Shown: positions 16,260 through 23,463 of the stretch, piece by piece | Layout: every line of letters starts with the position of its first letter | Position numbering within the stretch: position 1 is the stretch's first letter | DNA from: JAGOLU01 sp037138475 | GTDB taxonomy: Bacteria; Patescibacteriota; Microgenomatia; UBA1406; GWC2-37-13 | Direction of reading: 5' to 3' | Length of the DNA: 24,771 nucleotides | Assembly (NCBI GenBank): GCA_037138475.1 | Contig: JBAXII010000017.1 | Span: 1-24,771 of the forward strand | Position numbers and translations under genes: made by a program | Notes under the pieces: generated by a model | Databases searched by the model: none | The model's input: the letters and a program-made list of their open reading frames with translations, nothing else | What the model was told of the DNA's origin: nothing

Positions 16260-16924
16260 ATTCGAACATACGAGGATCCCACGCAGACGCACCTTTATAC
16301 AAACCGATAAACCCTGAACTATAAACGAATCAGGGTGTGGAAATACGATCCTCGCAGATCAAAGGAAGAGACTATATAGTGTTCTACCAAGTCGAGCACG
16401 TATCCTCACGCTCAGTGACTATCTTGACCATCCCGAATCATTAGGATGATGATAGGAGTCGCAGCTGAATGTGTAGATACCGCTCCTTGTCCGGTAGGAC
16501 TCTGTCGAGTCTCAAAGCTTGACAGAATCGTGTTTCATTTCTCACCATCTAGCGGATATTTGCATGCCGATCTCGAAGGTAAGGAACAAAACACACCATG
16601 ACACCCGGCTTGTGCTTCAATCCTACATTTATCCTGTCCAAAAATAGGATCGTAGTAGAAGCCAGCAGGGCTGACACCCTCCCTCTGAGGGACTCAGCCA
16701 TGCTGCAACGCATGAGTTCAGGTATCCGAAGCAAATGAGACGCTTGCGTGCTCAGTAGCTGTATATCCTATACGTGAGAGTGAGATCTCTAGTACTTTTT
16801 AGCTTTTATCCTGTCCAAAGGTCGAAGCAGACTAGATACTCCTCCTGCGTGACCTACCCGCCTCGGAACTCTCAGGCACTGACTCTCTACCGGGAGTTGG
16901 TGCCTGAGAACGAGGTATTTTTTT
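16260..16924 (+). ncRNA. Candidate large (about 660 nt) structured non-coding RNA
   Basis: Bounded by the consensus promoter and a strong terminator, with no plausible ORF on either strand. Stems seen by eye: CGAGGATC/GATCCTCG (16271-16278 and 16347-16354) closing a domain that holds ACCCTGA/TCAGGGT (16311-16317 and 16330-16336); GTCC/GGAC and TCTGTC/GACAGA near 16490-16530; ATCCT/AGGAT (16631-16635 and 16646-16650); CAGCA/TGCTG outside GGCTGA/TCAGCC (16669-16674 and 16694-16699) outside CCCTC/GAGGG; and GTATA/TATAC near 16760. A 15-nt sequence, TTTATCCTGTCCAAA, occurs twice (16628-16642 and 16805-16819). I looked for tmRNA, RNase P RNA and group II intron signatures and saw none. It might be a lineage-specific large RNA; identity is unknown. 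Confidence 0.6.
16861..16924 (+). terminator. Strong intrinsic terminator
   Basis: CCTCG (16861-16865) and CTCAGGCAC (16871-16879) pair with GTGCCTGAG (16900-16908) and CGAGG (16911-16915). ACTC/GAGT pairs inside. Seven Ts follow (16918-16924). This is the clearest rho-independent terminator in the window and reads in the plus direction. Confidence 0.85.
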
Positions 16925-17199
16925 GGCATCTATCCCCACATTCAGAGTGATCGGGGAGCAGAGATGCCCGTTTCCACATGCTTTTGAGATGTAGTGACCT
17001 ATCGCCACGGGACAATCCACTCCGATTTGGAGTATATATCATGCCCCGGCTATACGACCACTCATCACCACCAGACGCGGACAAGTCAGTACAAAGGCAG
17101 ATGGAAGCGACATTTATAGTAGAAGTTGATACGGTGAACAAAGCTAGTGCACCAACACCATGCTAGAAGAGTAAATATAAACATTTCACATATATAAAT
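16925..17199. other. Structured spacer; possible 41-codon ORF
   Basis: GGCATCT (16925-16931) pairs with AGATGCC (16962-16968), with CCCC/GGGG inside, directly after the terminator T-run. An ORF from ATG 17041 to TAG 17166 would encode 41 residues (starting MPRLYDHSSPPDADKSV), preceded by a TATATAT box and CTCC...GGAG. I see no Shine-Dalgarno or family, so I do not call it a gene. Confidence 0.35.
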
Positions 17200-17430
17200 A
17201 TGAGATCAACAGAAACACAAACACAAACACAAACACGACTCGTTGCCACGAGCTCGACCGGAGAGGATGGCGCGCGGATATTTTATCCGAAGTACATCGA
17301 AGGCCAGCTCTATAGTAATACAGGGCGTGGGGATGCAGAGCGGGCCAATAAAAAGCCTATATTTGAGATGACTCCTGATGATTGGCGTGCGTCGATGACA
17401 GGCAACCAGCCGTTAACCTTTCGTAGGTGA
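17200..17430 (+). CDS. Small protein of unknown function, 76 residues
   Basis: I do not recognise it. Residues 5-12 are a Thr-Gln repeat (TQTQTQT), coming from a tandem ACACAA hexamer in the DNA. The rest is polar, with 'RIFYPKYIEGQLYSNTGRG' and 'IFEMTPDDWRASMTGN', no membrane segment and no cysteines. The composition looks coding, and the stop is followed at once by two strong hairpins, as expected of a real transcription unit. There is no clear Shine-Dalgarno; an AT-rich stretch (AAATATAAACATTTC) precedes the ATG. It could be a small partner of the downstream genes, or a spurious ORF. Confidence 0.5.
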   Translation: MRSTETQTQTQTRLVATSSTGEDGARIFYPKYIEGQLYSNTGRGDAERANKKPIFEMTPDDWRASMTGNQPLTFRR

Positions 17431-17437
17431 TACTTTT

Positions 17438-17491
17438 ACGGGCGATAGATCGCCCGTGAGAGGGAGACTATTCTAGAAGTCTCCCTCTCAC
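17438..17491. terminator. Two consecutive perfect hairpins
   Basis: ACGGGCGAT (17438-17446) pairs with ATCGCCCGT (17449-17457). GTGAGAGGGAGACT (17456-17469) pairs with AGTCTCCCTCTCAC (17478-17491), 14 perfect pairs around an 8-nt loop. The two stems share bases 17456-17457, so they abut. They are probably the terminator of the 76-residue gene, though no T-run follows. They may instead be attenuators for the downstream operon. Confidence 0.6.
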
Positions 17492-17575
17492 GACAAAGAC
17501 CGTCTCTTGGGTTTTGACTCGGGAGATGGAGTGAGGCACGTTTACATTTAGTTAGTTGTATATAGACTGCGCGTC

Positions 17576-17660
17576 TCGTACGTGCCAGCTCATGTTTTTA
17601 TCATGACAAATATGCTTTGGCATAGACATGGTGGATACCTCAGCTGGCAGAGTGCGAGCA
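17576..17660 (+). promoter_or_regulatory. Structured 5' leader upstream of the GC-rich operon
   Basis: TGCCAGCT (17583-17590) pairs with AGCTGGCA (17642-17649), with CTCG/CGAG outside. Inside are three small hairpins: TCATG/CATGA, TATGC/GCATA and GGT-GGAT-ACC. This makes a possible four-way junction of about 70 nt, similar in size to a small riboswitch or regulatory RNA. I cannot match it to a known class. Nothing coding is seen in the rest of 17492-17820. Confidence 0.4.
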
Positions 17661-17831
17661 TGTTTTGTGGACCGTTGGTCAGAAAAATCTGTGTGAAGCG
17701 TAAGTGAATTGGGATGTCCTACCCAGGACTGATGTGGCATAGCGTCCACTATATCAAACCCCATCTCAACACCTTCATCTACACAGATCCATCTCATCGA
17801 CTGTCTCGCCCGAGAGGGCAAGGAGGCCATC

Positions 17832-18692
17832 ATGGCTTCAATTTCATTTAATGCCGCATTGGCGGCAGATACCAATGTCAATTTCCAGTTCGCCACCGCG
17901 GGCGACTGGGCCGAGCAGGTCATATCAATGACCCGCTTGGCGGGTCCCGCACTAAAGTCCGCCGAGGAGGTGGCCCTCATCGGGCTGCCCGCGGCGGGCA
18001 TCGGCCAAGTGGGCTTCCTGGAGCTCTGCTCCGGACTGCCCACTATCACCTTGTGGGCATTTTTGGGGGGCAAGCCGGCGCGAGTCGGCTCCCTCAACCT
18101 GGGGGTGTACCGTCACCAGACGGTCCGTCCCCTGCGCGCCTTATTCCCCGAAGGGGGGGAGTTCCCCGGCTACTCCGTCATCGACGGTGGGGGCCGGGGG
18201 CTCCCACCCCATCAGCTCCAGGAGCTGGCCGCCCTCCTGGGCTGCCAACCTGAGGACCTCCGGGTCCTAGACGGTGGGATGGGTCAGAGTGATCTGGCCG
18301 ACCCCACGAAGGGGGTGGCTGAAAAGCTCCTCTCCTTCGGCCTCACCAAGGCCGACTGGAGCTCGGGGCGGCTGATCTACGTCCCCCCCGGAAATGGGCT
18401 GATTGCCGTGGTGCAAGCCACGGCTATCTACGCCCTGTCGGAGGTATGGCCGCGGGTTGGCATCCTCCAAACAGACCAAGAGAGAAAATTTCACGTCCAG
18501 CATCTGCTGGACGTACAGGGGCTCCGAGCCTCAGGGCCGGCCCTGGCTGCCCAATGGGCGGCGGACCAAACGGCGACGCTGGTCGCAGCGGTGGCCCAGG
18601 GCATCGGTGCCCAGGCCGCCGGCAATACCTTGACCGTCCAAGTGGACGGCAAGGAGTACGTGCTGGTTATCACCAGCGCGAGTGTTAGCTGA
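17832..18692 (+). CDS. GC-rich protein of unknown function upstream of the Csx3 fusion
   Basis: I do not recognise the family. The 286-residue protein contains hydrophobic strand-like stretches ('EEVALIGLPAAGIG', 'LPTITLWAFLGG'), a Gly/Pro-rich part around 'VIDGGGRGLPPHQLQELAA', then 'GRLIYVPPGNGLIAVVQA' with 'EVWPRVGIL', and a small C-terminal beta part ('LTVQVDGKEYVLVIT'). This may be a Rossmann-like fold, vaguely like accessory CRISPR (Csx) proteins, but that is only an impression. There is no signal peptide. The start is well supported by AGGAGG at 17821-17826, five bases before the ATG. Base composition is strikingly GC-rich compared with flanking genes. It is followed after 104 bp by the Csx3 fusion, which is likewise GC-rich with a good ribosome site, so both were probably acquired together. 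Confidence 0.75.
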   Translation: MASISFNAALAADTNVNFQFATAGDWAEQVISMTRLAGPALKSAEEVALIGLPAAGIGQVGFLELCSGLPTITLWAFLGGKPARVGSLNLGVYRHQTVRPLRALFPEGGEFPGYSVIDGGGRGLPPHQLQELAALLGCQPEDLRVLDGGMGQSDLADPTKGVAEKLLSFGLTKADWSSGRLIYVPPGNGLIAVVQATAIYALSEVWPRVGILQTDQERKFHVQHLLDVQGLRASGPALAAQWAADQTATLVAAVAQGIGAQAAGNTLTVQVDGKEYVLVITSASVS

Positions 18693-18700
18693 TAAAAAGA

Positions 18701-18774
18701 GCCTTCTGATACACTCTACCTCACGTCCTCAACGCAAGTTGACTGATGTGATCCTGGAACTGTATTCAGAAGGC
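18701..18774 (+). promoter_or_regulatory. Long-range intercistronic stem before the Csx3 fusion
   Basis: GCCTTCTGATACA (18701-18713) pairs with TGTATTCAGAAGGC (18761-18774), 13 pairs with one bulged A, closing 47 nt. It ends just before the GAGGGGGAG ribosome site (18785-18793). A weak promoter, TTGACT (18739-18744), 16 bp, TGTATT (18761-18766), lies within it. It could be an mRNA processing or attenuation element. Confidence 0.45.
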
Positions 18775-18796
18775 CAGCTAAAAAGAGGGGGAGCCC

Positions 18797-19987
18797 ATGG
18801 ACTACTCAATCAGAGTCGCTGTGGGGGGTCCTCCTCACAGCGGAAAATCCGTTTTTCTCGGGGGGCTCACCGCAGCATTGCCCTCCGGGATGTGGTTTAT
18901 GTTCAGTGCGTGCCCTGACGGTGAGGGACGCTGGACATGGCGCGACGCGAGCGCACAGCAGTATCGTCGGAAGGGGAGCTTCACCGCTCCACTCGTCGAT
19001 TGGTACTGTCGATCGCTCGCGAGCTGTGAGCTGGCCCCCCTCGTCCTCGTGGACATCGGGGGTCGGCCGTCAGCCGAAAATCGCCGCATCCTAACCGAGG
19101 GCAAGATCGATCACATGATCATCTTGTCTGGGACAGATGTGGCGATGCTCGAGTGGGAACGATTTGCCACAGAATGTGGTGTCTCTGTCATCGCGACTAT
19201 CAAGTCCGATTACCAGGGCACTGCAGACTTGATCGTGCAGACTTCCCCAATCCTCTCCGGCTCCATACATCACTTGGAGCGAGGAGAGGACATCTCGGGC
19301 AGGCCGATGATCCTGGCTTCAGCAACCTTGCTCCAAAGCCTCGCTGTGGCTCCACAAGGAGAGGCAGCCGGTATAGAGCAAGGCATGCTGAAGCTCGAGA
19401 GGCTTGCCGAAGACCTCGGCAAGCCAATTAGTTCGAAAAAATTCCCAAATGGTGTGGTAGTGAACCACATCGTTTGGGAGGCGGCTGATCTGCTCAGCTG
19501 CAGGGATCACCTCGCATCCCATGTGATACCGGAAACGGTATATATAGACGGTTTTATGACCGTCTGGCACGTGGATGCGCTGGTTGAATTTCTGCAGCCC
19601 CGTCGGGTACTACTCAACAGTCCCGACGGGTATGTGCAGGTCGGCTGCCACCCTCCGGCAAACGGAGGAGCGGGGGTCCAGTGCTGGATCTCCCGGACGA
19701 TGAAGCCGACCAGTAGTGGTCGTCCCGTCGTTTGGGTAGAGTTCCAGCTAGACCCCTCGTTCCCCTTCAAACCGGAGGATTTGGGGACAGTAGCTCCACC
19801 TGAAGTGGAGCAGGGCGCGATAGTCATACTATCCGGTCGTGGACCCAAGTGGCTGGTGAGCTCAGTCTCACAAGCCTACAAAGGGCACGCGGCCGCGGTC
19901 GCCTGCTTCCAACCTGGGGTTGGAGCTACTGTCAGCTGGTCACGCGTCGAAGATGTGGCCCTAGGCCAGATCTTCGACGCGCTATAA
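18797..19987 (+). CDS. csx3: P-loop NTPase fused to Csx3 (Crn3-type ring nuclease domain)
   Basis: A 396-residue fusion. The N-terminal P-loop domain (about 1-200) has Walker A 'GPPHSGKS' at 11-18 and a Walker-B-like 'LVLVDIGGR' with Asp86. A linker of unknown fold spans about 200-290. The C-terminal Csx3 domain (about 295-396) shows 'PEDLGTVAPPEVEQGAIVI', 'SGRGPKWL' at 346-353 and 'VACFQPGVGATVSW'. Csx3/Crn3 proteins cleave cyclic tetra-adenylate and damp type III CRISPR signalling; P-loop/AAA fusions are known in that family. No cas gene or CRISPR array is visible here. At the position where I recall an Asp in the 'YDP' motif this protein has Gln, and His residues are sparse, so ring-nuclease activity is uncertain. 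It has a strong ribosome site and GC-rich composition, suggesting transfer together with the preceding gene. Confidence 0.85.
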   Translation: MDYSIRVAVGGPPHSGKSVFLGGLTAALPSGMWFMFSACPDGEGRWTWRDASAQQYRRKGSFTAPLVDWYCRSLASCELAPLVLVDIGGRPSAENRRILTEGKIDHMIILSGTDVAMLEWERFATECGVSVIATIKSDYQGTADLIVQTSPILSGSIHHLERGEDISGRPMILASATLLQSLAVAPQGEAAGIEQGMLKLERLAEDLGKPISSKKFPNGVVVNHIVWEAADLLSCRDHLASHVIPETVYIDGFMTVWHVDALVEFLQPRRVLLNSPDGYVQVGCHPPANGGAGVQCWISRTMKPTSSGRPVVWVEFQLDPSFPFKPEDLGTVAPPEVEQGAIVILSGRGPKWLVSSVSQAYKGHAAAVACFQPGVGATVSWSRVEDVALGQIFDAL

Positions 19988-20235
19988 CAACTAACTATCC
20001 ACTTTGATGTGGGATAACGTGTGAGCCCGACTGCAATACGGGTGATGCTTTTGAGTGTTTGAGCTGCAATCAAACTATTTTCGTCTCACCTAGTGTGAGA
20101 TGGGTAGCCGTCATGCTACCGATACGTCATGGACTCGGGCGAGTACGTCATAATACTCGCCCCTTCCCTCAGCTCAGCTCATGGAGCGGAGGGAAGAATC
20201 AGTTTGTTTTTCGTCATGATACATTTTATTTTCTT
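19988..20235 (+). ncRNA. Tandem hairpin array between csx3 and the nucleotidyltransferase
   Basis: About seven small hairpins fill 248 nt. They are CCAC/GGTG-type (near 19999-20013), CCCG/CGGG (20026-20042), GTTTGA/TCAAAC (20057-20075), TCTCAC/GTGAGA (20084-20100), GGTAGC/GCTACC (20103-20120), GGGCGAGTA/TACTCGCCC (20137-20162) and CTTCCCTC/GAGGGAAG (20163-20196). Loops recur: CTGCAAT at 20031 and 20064; CGTCAT at 20109 and 20146, and also between or after stems at 20125 and 20212. No ORF is credible except the 5' extension of the next gene. It may be a structured RNA or a 3'/5' UTR. Confidence 0.55.
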
Positions 20236-20871
20236 ATGAACCTTTTTGAACAGAATGTTTTTCGATCACCATCAGGGTTGAATCCTCGTATCGAGCGAGA
20301 GGGTTTGGCGATAGCCACGCTAGCTCAGCGCGCGCAGGAGCTACGCCATCCACACATGACCCATCTCCAGGAGCTCGCGCAAGGATACAAAAATATCCTC
20401 CTTGAAAGGGTTTCTGGCGCACAGTTTGAGCTTGGAGGATCTCTGGTGTCAAACACCTGCCTAGCCGGACACCAGGATATAGATATGAAGCTACTTATCG
20501 CTGATTCACCAGAAGGTGATGAGGCAGCTCTTCGCAGAGCCTCAAGTGCAATCACAGATATCATACCATTTCAAAAAATACGAATGTATGGTGGCGAGGG
20601 AGAGCAGCAGGCATTTGCGCTGGCACATCAGACAGAGATCGAGGACCCACTCGTGGGGAAAGTAGACGTAGAGCTTTTGGTATGTCCCGCGCGAGTATAT
20701 GTGGGATATGCCAAGTACCAAGCACAGCTACCCCAGTGGATGCTGGATGCATATGTCATAGCAAAGCATGATGCGCTCATGAGTGGAGACAAAGGAGCCT
20801 ACAAAGCTGTAAAGAGAGATTTGTATGCACAAACAAGAGCGCTCTATCATCAGGGATTTTTTAAAAAATAA
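20236..20871 (+). CDS. Polymerase-beta-superfamily nucleotidyltransferase
   Basis: I chose ATG 20236, giving 211 residues. The frame is open further upstream to 20059, but that part is low-complexity spacer with hairpins. The core motif is complete: Gly67-Gly68-Ser69 in 'FELGGSLVSNT', Asp81-x-Asp83 in 'HQDIDMKLL', and a third acid, Asp144, in 'KVDVELLV'. An active nucleotidyltransferase is therefore likely. The ends are helical. Such cores occur in RNA nucleotidyl- and polyadenylyltransferases, antitoxin-like MNTs, and cyclic-oligonucleotide synthases; sequence alone does not say which. It lies downstream of a Csx3 gene (a degrader of cyclic oligoadenylate in known systems) and 22 bp before an HrpB-like helicase, so an operon with the helicase is likely. 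The low GC differs from csx3. Confidence 0.75.
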   Translation: MNLFEQNVFRSPSGLNPRIEREGLAIATLAQRAQELRHPHMTHLQELAQGYKNILLERVSGAQFELGGSLVSNTCLAGHQDIDMKLLIADSPEGDEAALRRASSAITDIIPFQKIRMYGGEGEQQAFALAHQTEIEDPLVGKVDVELLVCPARVYVGYAKYQAQLPQWMLDAYVIAKHDALMSGDKGAYKAVKRDLYAQTRALYHQGFFKK

Positions 20872-20893
20872 AAAATATTTTAGATATATACAT

Positions 20894-23044
20894 ATGAACA
20901 GATTTATAGAAAATAACAAAGCTCAAAACGGATATGGTTTTACACATCCAGACGGTCACCTTGATGTTCCTTCTGTACCAGTTGATCCAGCAGGAGAGTC
21001 ACGTGTTATGGAGCTGGACTCCCATGGAAATCTCTTTCAGAGTCCATCCGAACAAACAGCGTCACTTGATAAGATACAAAGAGCACTGCAAGAGTACACA
21101 GGCGGCAACAAAGATCTGCCGATCTGGACGACGGGCAAGATGCAAGAGATAGGGGAAAAGGTATCACCTCCCGGCTCGCGCACGGTGATACGTGCGATGG
21201 CTGGAAGTGGTAAAACCACCCAGATCCCCCAAGCGCTCCATGCGCTCGGCCTCACTCAAGAGGGAGATGTCATCATAGTGAACAACAAAGTCGACATCAC
21301 GCGAAGTGTGGCTCAGCGAGTGAGTGAGGAGATGGACATGCCAGTTCAGACCATCACAGGCCCCTTCAAATCTAAAAACGATTCACCTCTCAAATTCGTC
21401 ACATCGGGAGTGCTCATGAGGATGCTCTCTCACAATCCTCGTCTTGAGGGTATATCAACGGTGATATTTGATGAGTTTGATGAACGGAGTCTCGAGGCTG
21501 ACATGACTGCCAGCATAGTCGACCACGCTCTCCAGCAGGGCAGTCAGGTGCGGATGGTACTCATGTCAGCTACGGTTGACACGAAAAAGACAGCTGAGTT
21601 TTTTGGCGCACAGGTGGTCGATGTGCCTGGACGCACCTACCCGGTAGATACATTTCATAGCGATCGTGCACTACACATAGAAGAGATTCCATCGGTCGCT
21701 GCTAGTCATGCAGTCGACTATCACCTGCAAGCTACCACAGATACCAAAGGCAGTCAGCTGATCTTTATGCCTGGTAAAGCAGAGATTGAAGAAACAGCAC
21801 GCGAACTCAAACGACTCTTGGCAATAAACCAAATAACAGATGTTGATGTGGTGCCGTTTCATGGCGAACAAGATGAAGAAATCAAATTGCGCGCGTTTGC
21901 TTTAGACGGAAAGTCACGCATCATCATCGCGACCAATATAGCAGAGCGTGGGATCACTTTTCCCAATATCAGGCATAGTATAGACTCAGGATATGCGCGA
22001 CAGATCGAGTATGATCCTGCCGCAGACATATCGCGTCTTGAGCTAGGCAGGATAGCGCAAGATAGTGCCACGCAGAGAGAGGGACGTGCTGGACGCACTG
22101 CCTCCGGACGATGCACGAGACTGTATACAGAAAGTGAGTACATGCAGATGCAGAAAGCCTCAAAGCCAGAGATTCAGCGAGTGCCACTGCGCGAGCTGCT
22201 GCTACAGCTAAAGGCTGCTGGGTTTGATCGTGAACATACCCCTTTACGCATCATGGATATGCCCGAAAAAGGAGCATGGAAAAAAGCAAAATTTCAGCTC
22301 GAAAAATTGGGAGCGTTGAGTAATAAAACCCAAGCAAATGGGACTAACCAGAGCATCCTATCAGAGATAGGGCATCGCATGGTCGAGCTTGGATGTGATG
22401 CGCGCGACGCACGCGTGATCATCGAAGCAGAAAAGTATGGACCAGATGTGGTCGCTGACATGATAATGATGACAGCATTGGGAGACAGTAAGCGACTCAT
22501 ATATCTCCCCCAAGATCCCCAACAGCGATTCGAGGTACAAAAGAACCAAAAATCTCTCCCCACAAATCCCCAATCAGATCTTGCACGACTCATGGAGATA
22601 TACAGACACGCGGGCAAGCAGCGTATGAGTGATGACACATTTTGGAAGGACCATGGCGTATCGAGAGTGACCTTCCTCGCGGTGAGATCTCGCATTCGCG
22701 AGCTATCAGAGCAGGCCAAACGAGCAAAAATACGGGTAGGGGATAGCACTATCACACAGTATGGAGAGGCCCATATACGATCGATGCTAGCTGGATATGC
22801 AGATAGAGTCATGTCTCCAGTCAAGACAAGGACAGGAACGATGTATGTTGATTCAACTAGTCGGCTGCATGGAGTGGGCCGAGAGTCTGTGTGTGGATCT
22901 GGCGAGACAGGTCAATCGATCATCGCTCATGGCACGATTCAAATATCCACACGTCGGGGACCACTCAATCTGATCACCAGTGCATCCAAAATACCAATGG
23001 ATATGGCTCCACAAGAGTCAAAGCATCTTGAGAGTCGCCGATGA
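20894..23044 (+). CDS. HrpB-like DEAH-box RNA helicase
   Basis: I chose ATG 20894 (716 residues); the longer frame to 20825 overlaps the nucleotidyltransferase. Superfamily 2 motifs are present: Walker A 'AGSGKTTQIPQ' (about 103-113), motif II 'DEFDERSLEAD' (about 193-203), motif III Ser-Ala-Thr (225-227), 'IIIATNIAERGITFPNI' (V) and 'QREGRAGRT' (VI, about 394-402). Helix-rich and winged parts follow. HrpB proteins read 'DEFHERSL', so here the motif II His is Asp. At 716 residues it is shorter than classical HrpB (about 800). It is likely an RNA-stimulated NTPase. It is co-transcribed with the preceding nucleotidyltransferase; an RNA-processing or defence role is inference. Confidence 0.85.
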   Translation: MNRFIENNKAQNGYGFTHPDGHLDVPSVPVDPAGESRVMELDSHGNLFQSPSEQTASLDKIQRALQEYTGGNKDLPIWTTGKMQEIGEKVSPPGSRTVIRAMAGSGKTTQIPQALHALGLTQEGDVIIVNNKVDITRSVAQRVSEEMDMPVQTITGPFKSKNDSPLKFVTSGVLMRMLSHNPRLEGISTVIFDEFDERSLEADMTASIVDHALQQGSQVRMVLMSATVDTKKTAEFFGAQVVDVPGRTYPVDTFHSDRALHIEEIPSVAASHAVDYHLQATTDTKGSQLIFMPGKAEIEETARELKRLLAINQITDVDVVPFHGEQDEEIKLRAFALDGKSRIIIATNIAERGITFPNIRHSIDSGYARQIEYDPAADISRLELGRIAQDSATQREGRAGRTASGRCTRLYTESEYMQMQKASKPEIQRVPLRELLLQLKAAGFDREHTPLRIMDMPEKGAWKKAKFQLEKLGALSNKTQANGTNQSILSEIGHRMVELGCDARDARVIIEAEKYGPDVVADMIMMTALGDSKRLIYLPQDPQQRFEVQKNQKSLPTNPQSDLARLMEIYRHAGKQRMSDDTFWKDHGVSRVTFLAVRSRIRELSEQAKRAKIRVGDSTITQYGEAHIRSMLAGYADRVMSPVKTRTGTMYVDSTSRLHGVGRESVCGSGETGQSIIAHGTIQISTRRGPLNLITSASKIPMDMAPQESKHLESRR

Positions 23045-23463
23045 GCAGCATCATACACAAACCAAACCACTAACCACCCTATTTACCTACACCCTTCATC
23101 ACAATGAGGGGTGGAGTAAGCAGAGTAGAGACGAAGACCGATCCATAGAGATCGTGCACTTTTACAAATAGATATTGAATATCAGAGAGTCTTCTGGCTC
23201 GATTTTATCCCTGTCATGGGATGAGATAGAGTCAGAATACTCGAAAGCACCCGTGTCACGGACAGGTGCTTCAACAAAAACAAGAGGGGAGGTCTGCGTG
23301 AGGCTTCCTAAAGATACGATCTTGCTCCACGTCAATGCAATGTATACACCTACACAGATAGATGAGAGATGGGCACCTGCGCTATCTCCCTATGTACCGC
23401 ATCTATCACCAGATGTGTAGATACCATACATACAAAGACAAAGAGAGAGATCAAAGGAGAGAA
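23045..23463. other. 419-nt gap with small hairpins, no supported gene
   Basis: Hairpins seen: CACCC/GGGTG with TCAT/ATGA (23090-23113), CGATC/GATCG (23139-23154), GATATT/AATATC (23171-23183), ATCCC/GGGAT (23207-23222), GAGT/ACTC (23229-23242) and AAGCACC/GGTGCTT (23245-23271). A frame from TTG 23175 to 23420 is open, but several hairpins fall in it, there is no ribosome site, and the first ATG is near its end, so I do not call it. AAAGGAGA at 23453-23460 belongs to the next gene. Confidence 0.5.

Noticed and set aside
16260..16924. tmRNA, RNase P RNA or group II intron
   Set aside because: No tag-peptide reading frame with a tRNA-like end, no GAGGAAAGTC-type P RNA core, and no intron domain V or GTGYG start were found.
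16549..17141. Minus-strand ORFs of 61-84 codons within the candidate RNA
   Set aside because: Short, low-complexity, no start signals, and opposite to the promoter and terminator that define the transcript.
17552..18097. 181-codon minus-strand ORF
   Set aside because: It covers the start of the GC-rich 286-residue gene and its leader. High GC makes long antisense frames common, and the plus frame has an AGGAGG site.
20059..20235. N-terminal extension of the nucleotidyltransferase
   Set aside because: The extra 59 codons run through the hairpin array and have no domain-like sequence; ATG 20236 begins the conserved part.
23175..23420. 81-codon ORF starting with TTG
   Set aside because: It overlaps several perfect hairpins, has no ribosome site and no recognisable motif, so it is better read as structured spacer.
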